From positions 806,001-870,000 of the forward strand of contig NW_026570261.1 of NCBI RefSeq assembly GCF_019649055.1: 64,000 nucleotides of DNA, written 5' to 3'. A model generated the notes under the pieces. That model saw only the letters and a program-made list of their open reading frames with translations, was not told the DNA's origin and ran no database searches. The DNA is from Paramacrobiotus metropolitanus. Its lineage: Eukaryota > Tardigrada > Eutardigrada > Parachela > Macrobiotidae. Of the stretch, positions 1-9,409 are shown one piece after another; position 1 is the first letter of the stretch; each line of letters starts with the position of its first letter. A program made the position numbers and the translations under genes.

Positions 1-1662
1 CAACAGCCGAGACAAAATCGAGCGCCTCCCCACAACAATATGGAGGACAGCCGCAACAGCCTCGTCTCTGTGGCCACCATGATGAAGCCTACCAACAGGA
101 GGCATACGAAGACCAACAAGGTCACATGCCATACGCCAACCCGCCACCCGCCCCGGCTGCACAACAAGCTGCGCTGGCGGCAAATGACCACGGACGATCG
201 GCAGCCTTTACCGCCGTTCGACGGAGACCACACCAAACTTCATGGGTGGCTTAAGCAGATTCGAAGCCTGTATCGTCAAGCCCAACAATGGTACGAAGAT
301 GATCAGACTTTCATGGCCGACTTGGTGGCCCAACTAGATGGCCAAGCGGAGCATTGGCATACCCTCGAAGCCGCTGGAGAACCAATCGGTGGCTGGCCAG
401 TCAACTTATGGCTGACCAAATTTGAACGATTTGCGGACAAGAACAAGGAAGTGAATATAATATCCCGAATAAACAAGCGGATATTTCGTTTCGGCGAAGA
501 AACGCCGGAACAATACTACGACGCGATGATGTTCATGAAGTCCCAAGTCCCCACCGTCACCGACCAGATGATACTATATCATCTTCGGGAGAACATCCAT
601 GAACCCAAACTGCGGGAGGCCTTGGAAATCAGGATGCCGGCGACGCCGATCGAGTTCCGTGACTACCTGCGGGACTTCGTTAACGGCAAGGAAATGTATG
701 AGGTGCGGAAATCGCGTGACAGCGACTACGCTAGAGTTCGGGCAGCAACACCTGCACCTGTTCCGACTCCACCTCCGGCGATACCACAACAGACTGTGTA
801 TCAGCCACACATGATGCCGGGATATCAAACTCCGACGGCACAATACGGACAACTGAGTCCGGCTCCGACGCCACCAGTGCAACAAGCACCAGTCCAGCAA
901 CAGACTTGGGCAGGCGTGACGGCAGCAAATCAGAACCCCCCGGCGCCTGGAACAGGAGCCCCCGCTAACAACTACGGAGGCCCAGGTTATAGCTCGGGCG
1001 GTAACCAAAACAACACAGGTTTTGGTTACGGACAGAACTCCAACCAGGGGTACTCCGCATACGGACAGTATCCTCCACAAGGATACGGCGGCGGAGGTTA
1101 TGGTCGCGGTAGAGGACGCGGCGGCGGGAATCGCGGCCGGGGAAACTTCCCTAACCGCGGCGGAGGCGGCAACCAACAAGGGAACCGACCTCCCCAGGCA
1201 CAACAAAGTGCTCGGCAAGGAACCACATACGTCGATAAGATGGAGGCAGCCTTCTTCCAGTGGACGAAGGACAAGACCTTCAGGTGCAGGCACTGCATGT
1301 TCAACAACCATGACGAGTCGCGCTGCATCTATGGCTCGGATAACAATCCGAACCTTCGGTGGTACGACGATTGGTACCGCCGATACTCGACGAATGGCCC
1401 GGTTGGCTCGGCCAATCCTTTCTGGAAGGACATTGTGCCGCCGCCGCGCCAACGTCAACAGGCAGGAGGCTCGGGTAGCCCCGGTAACGGAAACCGGTCG
1501 CCCGGCCAGGGGAACGGCGGAAACCGCAACAATAGCGGTGGGAACCAACAAGGTTCCCCGGCATACAGAGAACCGTTGCCGCCCCGCCAGTTGTTGAACT
1601 CGACGCCACCCAACAATGGGCCGGCTCGGAGTAATTCCCCGGGAAACGCCCAAGGTCGATGA
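1..1662 (+). CDS. gag: Gag-like protein of a giant Ty3/gypsy-type retroelement (5' end outside window)
   Basis: Structural capsid and nucleocapsid protein of the retroelement. From the Met at 40 the frame is open to 1662 and also open upstream to base 1, so the true start lies left of the window. Bases 3 to about 195 read better in the third frame (Q/P/A-rich), suggesting a frame change near 195. From about 200 a helical region resembles Ty3-type gag (starting PLPPFDGDHTKLHGW). It is followed by a P/Q/G-rich stretch with RGRGRGG repeats and a CCHC zinc knuckle at about residue 416 (C-x2-C-x4-H-x4-C, CRHCMFNNHDESRC). The tail is G/N/P-rich. The stop overlaps the next start as ATGA (1659-1662). 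Family assignment rests on the knuckle and on the pol genes that follow. Confidence 0.8.
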   Translation, partial: QQPRQNRAPPHNNMEDSRNSLVSVATMMKPTNRRHTKTNKVTCHTPTRHPPRLHNKLRWRQMTTDDRQPLPPFDGDHTKLHGWLKQIRSLYRQAQQWYEDDQTFMADLVAQLDGQAEHWHTLEAAGEPIGGWPVNLWLTKFERFADKNKEVNIISRINKRIFRFGEETPEQYYDAMMFMKSQVPTVTDQMILYHLRENIHEPKLREALEIRMPATPIEFRDYLRDFVNGKEMYEVRKSRDSDYARVRAATPAPVPTPPPAIPQQTVYQPHMMPGYQTPTAQYGQLSPAPTPPVQQAPVQQQTWAGVTAANQNPPAPGTGAPANNYGGPGYSSGGNQNNTGFGYGQNSNQGYSAYGQYPPQGYGGGGYGRGRGRGGGNRGRGNFPNRGGGGNQQGNRPPQAQQSARQGTTYVDKMEAAFFQWTKDKTFRCRHCMFNNHDESRCIYGSDNNPNLRWYDDWYRRYSTNGPVGSANPFWKDIVPPPRQRQQAGGSGSPGNGNRSPGQGNGGNRNNSGGNQQGSPAYREPLPPRQLLNSTPPNNGPARSNSPGNAQGR

Positions 1663-4406
1663 GCTCCGGTGACTCATTCGACCTCCAACATCCGACCGAA
1701 CCACCGGACAAGGATAACCCCACTAACCAGCCGCTTACTTACCGGAACGAACTGGATTTCCCCATAACGGTCGAGGAGGGCACTCAACAGATAGAAGCCA
1801 TCCTCCAACTACTCGGATTGAACCAAAATAGTTCAATAAACGACTTCGCAAAAGCGATGTCGACCTCCACAAAGGAGGTAGAGACAGCTCGAAAGTTGGC
1901 TGTTCGGCTCGGCGTGTACGTCAACAATGGCACCGTCGAAGCTTGGCCCGGAATACAACAAGTACTCCAGGCAACCGACACAGCGCACCAACCAGGCGTT
2001 GGAACGTCGGAGGTCGGAACGCAGGAATTGCCCGACCCAAGCAGCGCAAACAACGCGACTGCGCCGTCCGCCACACAAAGTGACGTAGTACGGCCCGGCC
2101 ACGGAAGTTGGACCGGATTGCCGGTGAGGATAAACCCGACCGAGCAGGCCAGACGATGCCCAAGACGCGGAGGACCGGGACGCCGATTCACGCATAGGGG
2201 CAACAGAAACTACCCCAATGTATCATCCGCACGCGCAACGGATAGATACGCTGCGACAATGGCAGCCATCGACCTCACCGAAGAATCGGAAGGAGAAGTC
2301 GAGGAATGGGAAACAGTCCCATTGGAAGCACAGGTACCCGCTTACTCTCGGCCAGGAGAAGCGGACCTCTTCCAGCCAAAAGAGCGACCAGCCAGAACGA
2401 TAGCCAGTTCTAGGACATTCCTCAACATCGACTACATATGGTCGAAATTGAGACCAACAAAGGACTCAATTGAGGAAAGGATATTGGCTCAGGCACAACG
2501 GTTCGGAACCGCCAAATTACCAGAGGACGGAGTAGCTAACCGACCTGAGGTACAGGAAGCGGGAGAAGTCGGAGCCGAACTTACACAAAGTTCAACTCAA
2601 CAGCCGGCCGACCACGGACCGGTGTCATTAATCCCCATCAAACCAACGGTGCGGGAAGTGACGTTCGAGAAAGGAACCCATAAGAAACCGAAAACAGTTC
2701 GAGCTTGGACACACGAAATCCAAGTCGAATCCACGCCCACACTGGCGATGTTGGATACCGGAGCAAGGACTTCGCTCATCGAACAACGGTTCTGCGAGAA
2801 GAATGGTTTAACGACCCAACCCCTCGGATATTACACCAAAATACTTGGTGTAGGCGGACAAGTTGCCTTTACGGTGTCCCACTGCTGTACTGCACCTGTA
2901 ACAATGCAGGGCTTTACCAGCCACCATACATTCCACGTCCAGCCGACTGAAGCGGACATCCCAGTACTGCTCGGATGCGACTATCTGCATTCGAAATTTA
3001 CCTTCGTCTTAACACCGATCCCTACTACGGAACAACCGGTAGGAACGACGGTAGTGCAGTCTATCCCGATACCAGAGGCATCGGGCGAGTTACCAAGTGA
3101 AGTAAGGATAAGTCGGATTGATCACCCGTCGGACCCTTCGCGAATTTGCCGTGACTGCCGGAATAACAACCGGACTCTGCTCGAGGAACTTAAACTGCAC
3201 AACGCCATCGAAGCGTACGAAGGACGGAAAAACACCGGCACACTACGACCGGCCAGGACAGTACTAAAGTCTATCCCGATACCAGAGGCATCCGCTGAAG
3301 CGGATGCTCGGAACTTAGAAGAGGTACAACAAAGGTACCGAACTTGGTTCTCGGGAGCTCGACACTTTCTCGACCAACGGACGTTGGAGATGGTGACCAC
3401 TCTGCGACAGAACGGAGCGGTAACTTACGAGCAAATACGGGACGCACAACAAACGTGTGAACCCGTAATCGCCCTCATGAACGACATAGAGGACGAAGCA
3501 TGGGAATGGGAAGATGAACGAATTCCGATCCATCGACAGTATATGGAGTACGGACTTCCCGTCCCACGGCCTTTGGAAATGCCCTGCCAGGAACTAGGCT
3601 TTCAACTTTTCGCCTACATGCAGCGAATTCAGTTGCACGGAGAATCGTCAACGACCGCATTCTGGCAACGGTATGGCGAGGACACCGCTATAACGCGACA
3701 CGTACCCGACCCATTACCGCCAATAGAGGAGCATACTCCGACCACAGTGCACTTCGCGGGTAGCCCACCGAAACCCCAGGACGACGTAATCCTGGAGGAA
3801 ACGGATGAACCGTACCAGTGTACCATCTGCAAGGACAACATTGACGGAGTGGTACGGGCCATAAAGGCTCATCACGACTTAACTTGGTCGGACGACAGAC
3901 CGTCGTCACCGTCACCTCCACAACAAGAACGGAAGGTAGACCGCTTTCGGAAGCCCCAACAGACGCGCATCCAATGGTTGAGCGACATAGGCTCACAACC
4001 AACCGACCTTGAGAACCAGGACGGAGCAAGTCGACCTACCCAACCGACGGAGCAAGTCGACCAAGCCGAAACGACCACACAGGTCGAAGTCGGTAATATA
4101 CCGCCAGTCGGACAGGAAGACGGAACAACCGTCGAAAATGAAGATTTTCAGTCGGACGACTCGGATATACAGAGTACGAGTGACTCGGCGGACACAGACT
4201 CCGATAATCGACCTTCGGAAGAATCCGAAGAAGAAGACGACGAAGAATTCGATCTGTCAGTCCGACATTGTAGGACGGATAAACCGAGCATAAACGACTC
4301 GGACGACTCGTCATCAGAGGACGAGGAACCGACCTACGATGTCCGACTAACCACGGCATTGCGGACTATAGTTCACACAGAATTTATAGTCGAGCAACCG
4401 GAATAA
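1659..4406 (+). CDS. Retroelement ORF2 with aspartic protease domain
   Basis: 915 codons. A retropepsin-type aspartic protease lies near residue 366: the active-site motif is LAMLDTGARTSLIE, followed about 70 residues on by VLLGCDYLHS, the second conserved protease motif. It would process the Gag-Pol polyprotein. The N-terminal about 340 residues and the C-terminal about 400 are not recognised. A CxxC (CRDC) lies just after the protease. The C-terminus is very acidic (runs of S, D, E). The start ATG overlaps the gag stop as ATGA, an arrangement used for termination-reinitiation in some retroelements. The frame stops at TAA 4404-4406, but the same frame continues open to 4679 with similar composition, so the stop looks like an interruption of a longer pro-pol frame. 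Confidence 0.75.
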   Translation: MSSGDSFDLQHPTEPPDKDNPTNQPLTYRNELDFPITVEEGTQQIEAILQLLGLNQNSSINDFAKAMSTSTKEVETARKLAVRLGVYVNNGTVEAWPGIQQVLQATDTAHQPGVGTSEVGTQELPDPSSANNATAPSATQSDVVRPGHGSWTGLPVRINPTEQARRCPRRGGPGRRFTHRGNRNYPNVSSARATDRYAATMAAIDLTEESEGEVEEWETVPLEAQVPAYSRPGEADLFQPKERPARTIASSRTFLNIDYIWSKLRPTKDSIEERILAQAQRFGTAKLPEDGVANRPEVQEAGEVGAELTQSSTQQPADHGPVSLIPIKPTVREVTFEKGTHKKPKTVRAWTHEIQVESTPTLAMLDTGARTSLIEQRFCEKNGLTTQPLGYYTKILGVGGQVAFTVSHCCTAPVTMQGFTSHHTFHVQPTEADIPVLLGCDYLHSKFTFVLTPIPTTEQPVGTTVVQSIPIPEASGELPSEVRISRIDHPSDPSRICRDCRNNNRTLLEELKLHNAIEAYEGRKNTGTLRPARTVLKSIPIPEASAEADARNLEEVQQRYRTWFSGARHFLDQRTLEMVTTLRQNGAVTYEQIRDAQQTCEPVIALMNDIEDEAWEWEDERIPIHRQYMEYGLPVPRPLEMPCQELGFQLFAYMQRIQLHGESSTTAFWQRYGEDTAITRHVPDPLPPIEEHTPTTVHFAGSPPKPQDDVILEETDEPYQCTICKDNIDGVVRAIKAHHDLTWSDDRPSSPSPPQQERKVDRFRKPQQTRIQWLSDIGSQPTDLENQDGASRPTQPTEQVDQAETTTQVEVGNIPPVGQEDGTTVENEDFQSDDSDIQSTSDSADTDSDNRPSEESEEEDDEEFDLSVRHCRTDKPSINDSDDSSSEDEEPTYDVRLTTALRTIVHTEFIVEQPE
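3058..3292 (+). repeat. 25-bp exact direct repeat inside ORF2
   Basis: The 25-nt word beginning AGTCTATCCCGATACC occurs at 3058-3082 and again at 3268-3292, exactly 210 bp apart and in frame. Both copies encode SIPIPEAS. The 185 bp between them encode the CRDC motif and a Lys/Arg-rich stretch not repeated elsewhere here. This may be a local duplication that has diverged apart from this core, or an in-frame insertion. Confidence 0.8.
3288..3307. repeat. 9-bp-arm palindrome in ORF2, shared core with 24828-24847
   Basis: GCATCCGCT-GA-AGCGGATGC forms a perfect 9-bp stem with a 2-nt centre. Its 16-bp core recurs in a second palindrome at the 3' end of the same element. Confidence 0.8.
4072..4086 (+). 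repeat. ACACA-loop hairpin (CGACC/GGTCG)
   Basis: A perfect 5-bp stem CGACC/GGTCG around the loop ACACA. It is read as Thr-Thr-Gln-Val in ORF2. One member of a family dispersed along the element. Confidence 0.75.
4364..4391 (+). repeat. Long ACACA-loop hairpin at the end of ORF2
   Basis: The arms GACTATAGTTC and GAATTTATAGTC pair over 11 bp (one G-T pair, one bulged T) around the loop ACACA. The hairpin ends 12 nt before the in-frame TAA at 4404. Its arms are unrelated in sequence to most family members, but its loop is identical. Confidence 0.75.
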
Positions 4407-5587
4407 ACCGAGCAACCTAAGCCAGTCGACTCCGAACAACAGGAGGAACTCGACCAACTTAAGGCTTTGTGGGAATTCGGAGGAGGTAAACCGGAGGAAG
4501 ACGATTTCCGACCTCCAACCATAGTCGTCCAGCAGTTGTCAACCGAACAACCGACCTTGGCTAACTTAACCGACCAACAGAAGTCGGAGCATTTCAACAC
4601 ATGGAAGGCACGAGTCGCCAAAGTAACAATGATAGACGAGTTGGACCTGGACAACAAATGCCCAGAAGTCCACCACTAAAGCTGGACTCCCACATAGAGA
4701 TGAAAGCGCTAGACCGACAAGTCGTCTTTAACAGCGAACGAGTCTACCTCCCACCATGGTCAATATGTTCAATCAAGGTACGGACGGCCAAACCAATGGA
4801 CCCGAGAAGGCCAATTTACTTCTCTACCCTACAACGGGTAGTCCGACCTATTCGGCCAATTGAAGCCAAGATCGACATCCGACCTCAAATCGACACGGCA
4901 TGGATAAACGTCCAGAACACGACTCACCAAACGAAGGTGCTGAAGAAAGGTGTTCGACTTGGACATATGCAATATGCTGACGTCTATGAACCGGAAATCA
5001 ACAACGCATTTGTCGAATGGGATCTCCCACACAGAGTGGCGAAGACTTGGCCCCCGACTCGGGAAGTGAAGCCAAAACCCCAGTTCGAAGTTTTCGAGGC
5101 AACAGGAGTTCGAGCCCAACGGAAGGTCAAACTCATCCCCCGAGCCGTAACTATGGTGGAAGTCGTCCTGGACGTACCGGTATCCAAGGACCAAAAACTG
5201 ATGTACTTAGGAGAATCCGACCCCAAACGAGACGGAGTCGAATTCATGGACGGCGTGACCAAACATGATGTGAAACGATTCACCATCATGGTGGCCAACC
5301 ACACTCATCGAGAGGTAACCTTACGCAAAGGTGCCCCGATGGGTCGAGCCGAAGCATTCACGATGATGACGGACGACCAGAAGGTCGAAGAAGCACGAGT
5401 CAACACGGCTGAAGTCGAACAGGAAGACGACGAATCCCAGGAGGAGCGACGGAGAATCATCGACTCCATGAACTTCGGTAAAAACTTAACCGACGAGCAA
5501 CTAGCCAAACTGAAGGCCGTTGCATGGGATTACCGGACCGTATTTCCAACCCTACGGAGACGTCAAAGGGGTAACACATACCATTGA
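4407..5587 (+). pseudogene. Pol connector region between protease and RT, interrupted
   Basis: After the TAA at 4404 the ORF2 frame stays open to 4679. The following protein-like sequence continues in another frame from about 4660 to 5587. It holds two beta-rich segments (around VYLPPWSICSIKV and KLIPRAVTMVEVV), as often seen between protease and RT in Ty3-type elements, and ends at DYRTVF, which normally leads straight into RT. At least one frame change lies near 4660-4680 and another near 5540. Either indels have damaged pol or recoding is needed. No intron with convincing GT-AG ends was seen at these points. Confidence 0.65.
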
Positions 5588-6983
5588 TGTCCAGGGCGCG
5601 CAGCCGATTAAGATGAACCCCACCAGGACAAGCTGGAAGGGACGTGAATTCATCCAAAAACACGTGCAGGAGATGCTCGACCAAGGAGTCATCGAACCGT
5701 CATCGGCTGCATGGAGCTTCCCCGTCGTCTTAGCCGCGAAACGAAACGGAGACGGCACGGTAGGAACACGCTTCTGCATCAACTATATCAAGTTGAACGC
5801 CGTGACGAAGAAAAACAACTACCCACTACCGAACCCGGACGAGCTACAGGACCGGTGTGCCGGAATGGAATACTACGGCAAGGTAGACTGTCAGTCCGGC
5901 TTTTGGCAAATCCCCATGGATGAACAATCCAAGGACTACACGACCTTCGTAACACCCGAAGGCATGTGGCGTTTCAACCGTATGCCGTTTGGAGTCTGCA
6001 ACGGACCAGCAACTTTCCAAATGCATATGGACAAAATCACGGCATCAGCTCGGAAAAAGGGTGTGTTCGCCTACATCGACGATATCATCTTCTTCGGCAA
6101 AACGTTCGAAGACTTCCTCGAGGCTTTCCGAGCAACTCTCGAATGCCTCCGCGATGCTGGATTTACGGTCAAACCCTCCAAATGCGAGATCGGAACGGAC
6201 AGACTGCTGTTCCTCGGACACGTCCTTAGCAAAAACGGAGTCCAGACCGATGACGAGAAAGTGGCCTGTATTGCAGAACAAAGCTGCCCGAGAACTGAAA
6301 GGCAACTTAGGTCGTTCCTCGGACTGGCCAACTACTATCGAAAGTTCATCAAAGGATACGCTCAAAAGACATCAAAAATGTACGAGCTCCTCCGGAAGGA
6401 CAAGAATATTGAGCTCGATTGGACGGAAGCCCACACGGCTGAGTTCAACGACATAAAGAAGGCGCTAACTGAAGCACCCGTACTGGCAAAGTTCGACCCG
6501 ACTAAGAAGACCGTCATCGAATGTGACGCAAGCGGAGCCGGACTTGGCGCGGTAATCTCACAGGACGATCATCCAATCGCCTATGCCAGTCGCGTCCTAC
6601 GCGGACCGGAACTCAACTATGGAGTCACCGAATGGGAATGCTTGGCCGTGGTATGGGCTGTGCAGAAATTTAAGCACTTCATCGACCACGGACCATTCAC
6701 AGTAAGAACGGACCACCGAGCACTGCAAAATCTGCTCCGATGCGAGTCGAACCGACCTGGCATCAACCCTCGACTAACGAGATGGGCACTGGCTTTACAA
6801 GGACCGGACATAACCATCGAGTATAAGCCGGGAGTTTTCTGCGACAATGCGGACGCCCTGTCGAGATGGCCACTCGAACGTAGTGACGACAAAGATCCAC
6901 ATGAAGAGTTGGACCAAGTCCCCAACTTCGAGGACTTCAAAGACGAAATTAAAGTCTGCACAATACGGACCTCAGACGTCTGA
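5520..6983 (+). CDS. pol: Reverse transcriptase and RNase H domains of pol
   Basis: RNA-dependent DNA polymerase copying the element's RNA. The RT palm has KVDCQSGFWQIP (Asp123 of this frame), RMPFGVCNGPATFQ and the catalytic FAYIDDIIFFG box (YIDD, residues 185-188), then FLGHVLS and the thumb LGLANYYRKFI, a Ty3/gypsy signature. RNase H follows with Asp336 (ECDASG), Glu373, Asp398 (VRTDHRAL) and Asp445 (DNADALSRW). All expected catalytic residues are visible. The frame begins in overlap with the preceding fragment (true junction about 5540) and ends at 6983, where the coding sense passes to another frame that is open from 6959. Confidence 0.93.
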   Translation: MHGITGPYFQPYGDVKGVTHTIDVQGAQPIKMNPTRTSWKGREFIQKHVQEMLDQGVIEPSSAAWSFPVVLAAKRNGDGTVGTRFCINYIKLNAVTKKNNYPLPNPDELQDRCAGMEYYGKVDCQSGFWQIPMDEQSKDYTTFVTPEGMWRFNRMPFGVCNGPATFQMHMDKITASARKKGVFAYIDDIIFFGKTFEDFLEAFRATLECLRDAGFTVKPSKCEIGTDRLLFLGHVLSKNGVQTDDEKVACIAEQSCPRTERQLRSFLGLANYYRKFIKGYAQKTSKMYELLRKDKNIELDWTEAHTAEFNDIKKALTEAPVLAKFDPTKKTVIECDASGAGLGAVISQDDHPIAYASRVLRGPELNYGVTEWECLAVVWAVQKFKHFIDHGPFTVRTDHRALQNLLRCESNRPGINPRLTRWALALQGPDITIEYKPGVFCDNADALSRWPLERSDDKDPHEELDQVPNFEDFKDEIKVCTIRTSDV

Positions 6984-8152
6984 AGGCAAATGCCTCGAAG
7001 AAAAGGAAGAAGGATTTAAAGGAACCACCGAAAATCCCCCTTCCACCGGTTCTCCCCGGATGCAACGTCATAACCGACTGGCACGACTTGAGTACCACAC
7101 AGGTCCGAGTCATTAACATCCCAGCACCGGAGATACCGGAACCGACAGTTCGAACCGTCAACACGGCGGAAGACGAGGAGTTGGAAGTCGAAAAGACACT
7201 CCCACCTCCACCCGAACCGAACGTGGAACTTCGGAAAGCGCAGTTGCGAGACCCACAACTACGCAAAATCATTGATGAACTGGAACACCCAGAGAACCTC
7301 GACCATAAGTCGCAACACCTGGAACATTACCAGATAGCGCAAGGAGTCTTGTACAGATTGAAGACCATCAACACAAAGTTGGAACGGTGCTTCGTCGTAC
7401 CACTCTTCATGCGCAATCAGATTATCCGATCGCTTCACGACGGAAAAACCGGAAACCATTTCGGAAGGGAAAAGACGATCGAAGCGCTAAAGTTGCGTTA
7501 CTATTGGCCAAGAATGAACAGTGACGCTATTTCCTATATTGAGAAATGCCGACAGTGCATCATGACGAACAAACAACGACGCCCACCACCCGGTAAACTC
7601 CAAAAGATGGAAGTCGGTGAAGCCTGGTACCGCATCTATGCGGACTTCAAAGGTCCTCTTCCTCGGACGGAGACGAAGGGATACCAGTACATCGCAGTGG
7701 TAACCGACCAGCTGACGAAGTTCACCATAGCCCGGGCAACAAAGACGAACACCGCGAGAGAATTCGAAAGGTTCTTCGTCAAGGACGTCCTTCTAAAGTA
7801 CGGAATGCCGACCTTCATCCACTCGGACAGAGGGACTCACTTTACGGCGAAGACGTTCGCCAAGGTCGCACGGATATTTGGCATCCAACATACACTCGGA
7901 ACTGCCCATCATCCGGAAGGACAAGGACAAGTCGAACGGCAAATGCAAACGATTTGGGACGGAATCAGGAAGTTCTGTGACGTAAAAGACGGACACCGAT
8001 GGCACAGAGCCTTGGATTATGTCTTCTGCGGAATGAACCGAGCCGTCCATGCCGCGACTAAGTTCTCACCGTTTTACATGCTATACGGTCGAGAAATGAC
8101 CATGCCACAGGACAGTGGCCGGAACGAATACACCGGAAACCTTCACGGATAA
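6959..8152 (+). CDS. Integrase (HHCC zinc finger and DD35E core)
   Basis: Inserts the cDNA into the host chromosome. From the Met at 7088: HHCC zinc-binding residues His117, His124, Cys154 and Cys157; the catalytic core has Asp186 (YADFKGPL), Asp247 (IHSDRGTHF) and Glu283 (GQGQVERQ). The spacing is D-x60-D-x35-E, the classical DD35E arrangement. The frame is open upstream of the Met back to 6959 and reads as a Lys/Pro-rich linker, so it is probably expressed as a continuation of RT-RNase H after a frame change at about 6960-6983. It ends at 8152, while the C-terminal domain continues in the next frame. Confidence 0.92.
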   Translation, partial: HNTDLRRLKANASKKRKKDLKEPPKIPLPPVLPGCNVITDWHDLSTTQVRVINIPAPEIPEPTVRTVNTAEDEELEVEKTLPPPPEPNVELRKAQLRDPQLRKIIDELEHPENLDHKSQHLEHYQIAQGVLYRLKTINTKLERCFVVPLFMRNQIIRSLHDGKTGNHFGREKTIEALKLRYYWPRMNSDAISYIEKCRQCIMTNKQRRPPPGKLQKMEVGEAWYRIYADFKGPLPRTETKGYQYIAVVTDQLTKFTIARATKTNTAREFERFFVKDVLLKYGMPTFIHSDRGTHFTAKTFAKVARIFGIQHTLGTAHHPEGQGQVERQMQTIWDGIRKFCDVKDGHRWHRALDYVFCGMNRAVHAATKFSPFYMLYGREMTMPQDSGRNEYTGNLHG

Positions 8153-9233
8153 GGAACAATATATCCGACGGATAAAAGAACGACTTCAGCGCTCGCACGA
8201 GATTGCTCGCATCAACATTGATGAAGCATTCGAACGGAACGCCGAGCACTACAACAAGAAGAAGTCGAATCCGACCTTCAAACCGAGGGACAAGGTAACG
8301 GTGGAATTCCCGACCAAGGACCCAGCTCGGAAGGAACGTTATGACGGAGTGTGGACGGTCATCAACTACGTTGGCCCAAACAACTTGCTCCTCCGATGCG
8401 AAGACGGACGCGAAGATACAGTAGCCGTCGACCGAGTTAAACATTGCCGAGTCGAGACAAGTCGACCAGCAACTCGGTCAACTGGCCCGGTAGCCGACCC
8501 GACAGAAGGGAAAGCTACTCGGAAGCCGAAAAAGAAGACGGAACAAACCGTCGAAAAACCTTCGGATCCGACCAATGACGCGGATAAAACCGAACCGAAG
8601 GTGAAGAACAAGCGAGGTCGACCTCGGAAGAAACCTCCGACCGACTTCGAGACACCTGCACTGACAGAACTGCAAAAGCAAGATGTGATAGCAGCTGACC
8701 CAGCACCGACCTCGGGGGAAGCCGACGAGCACAAAGCCCAGCCGACCACCGAGCAGCCGGGGAAATCGGATGATAAGTCGGGAACGCCGGTCCAGCCAGC
8801 CAACCAACCAACAGAGGAACCGAAGTCGGCAACTAAGCCAGCTCGAAAGAAGAGGACGGCGAAGAAAACCGACTCGTCGGCACCGACCACAGAGGTCGTC
8901 GTAGCCGACTCGGCAGTCCAACCGACCAAGCCAAAGCGCAAGTATACGAAGCGGAAGGTCGACTTACCTAGTACATCGGCGCCGACCACGGAAGTCGTAG
9001 CAGCCGACCAGGCAGTCGAACCGACTAAGCCGAAACGGAAGTACGGAACAGCCAAGAAACCGAAGCTGACAGCACAACAGGTGCTGGAAGAAACAGAAGT
9101 CGCTGAAGACGAAGCCCATAAGGAAATCCTCGAACGAATTACCGAAGGACGGGCCGACTCGGAGAAACCAGTCAAAACAGCAAAACCCAAGACACCCAAA
9201 ACAGCAGTCACAACAGAACAGACTCAGTCATAG
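8115..9233 (+). CDS. Integrase C-terminal domain with long basic AT-hook tail
   Basis: The first about 120 residues resemble the C-terminal DNA-binding domain of Ty3-type integrases (KPRDKVTVEFPTK, then YDGVWTVINYVGPNNLLLR and DTVAVDRVKHCR). The remaining about 250 residues are Lys/Pro/Thr-rich. They contain a canonical AT-hook core (NKRGRPRKK, near 8605-8631) and a repeated unit of about 99 bp (APTTEVV..., KPKRKY). A chromatin or DNA-targeting role is an inference. The junction with the integrase core is a frame change near 8115-8150. The repeated unit carries a family hairpin (CGACC/GGTCG, loop ACAGA, 8884-8898). Confidence 0.8.
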   Translation: MAGTNTPETFTDKEQYIRRIKERLQRSHEIARINIDEAFERNAEHYNKKKSNPTFKPRDKVTVEFPTKDPARKERYDGVWTVINYVGPNNLLLRCEDGREDTVAVDRVKHCRVETSRPATRSTGPVADPTEGKATRKPKKKTEQTVEKPSDPTNDADKTEPKVKNKRGRPRKKPPTDFETPALTELQKQDVIAADPAPTSGEADEHKAQPTTEQPGKSDDKSGTPVQPANQPTEEPKSATKPARKKRTAKKTDSSAPTTEVVVADSAVQPTKPKRKYTKRKVDLPSTSAPTTEVVAADQAVEPTKPKRKYGTAKKPKLTAQQVLEETEVAEDEAHKEILERITEGRADSEKPVKTAKPKTPKTAVTTEQTQS

Positions 9234-9409
9234 GGCCATAGGTGTAAAACTTAGAATAAGTTTTAGGTAGCTTAACAATAGCTAGACACAGATGGACCTT
9301 TGGTGTCGAAATGGAATTTCTTCAGTTGACCGGAACATCTTCAGTTGAATGCACGGGAGTTGGTAGAATTCTAACGCGCCGTATTTCCTTTCCTTGACAG
9401 CAAGCAACA
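9234..9409 (+). promoter_or_regulatory. Intergenic leader with splice-acceptor-like site before ORF3
   Basis: No coding frame. The 3' part has a pyrimidine-rich run ending TTTCCTTTCCTTGACAG at 9400, immediately followed by CAAGCAACAATG, the ORF3 start. This matches a metazoan 3' splice site and has close analogues before ORF5 and ORF6. It suggests ORF3 is expressed from a spliced (cis or trans) subgenomic RNA. The evidence is sequence only. Confidence 0.5.

Noticed and set aside
574-1704. 376-codon - strand frame opposite gag
   Set aside because: It is a shadow of the low-complexity Gly/Gln/Pro gag repeats. The + strand has the zinc knuckle and the ATGA junction.
8366-9211. 281-codon - strand Ser/Gly-rich frame
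   Set aside because: Complement of the Lys/Thr/Pro integrase tail; no independent features.
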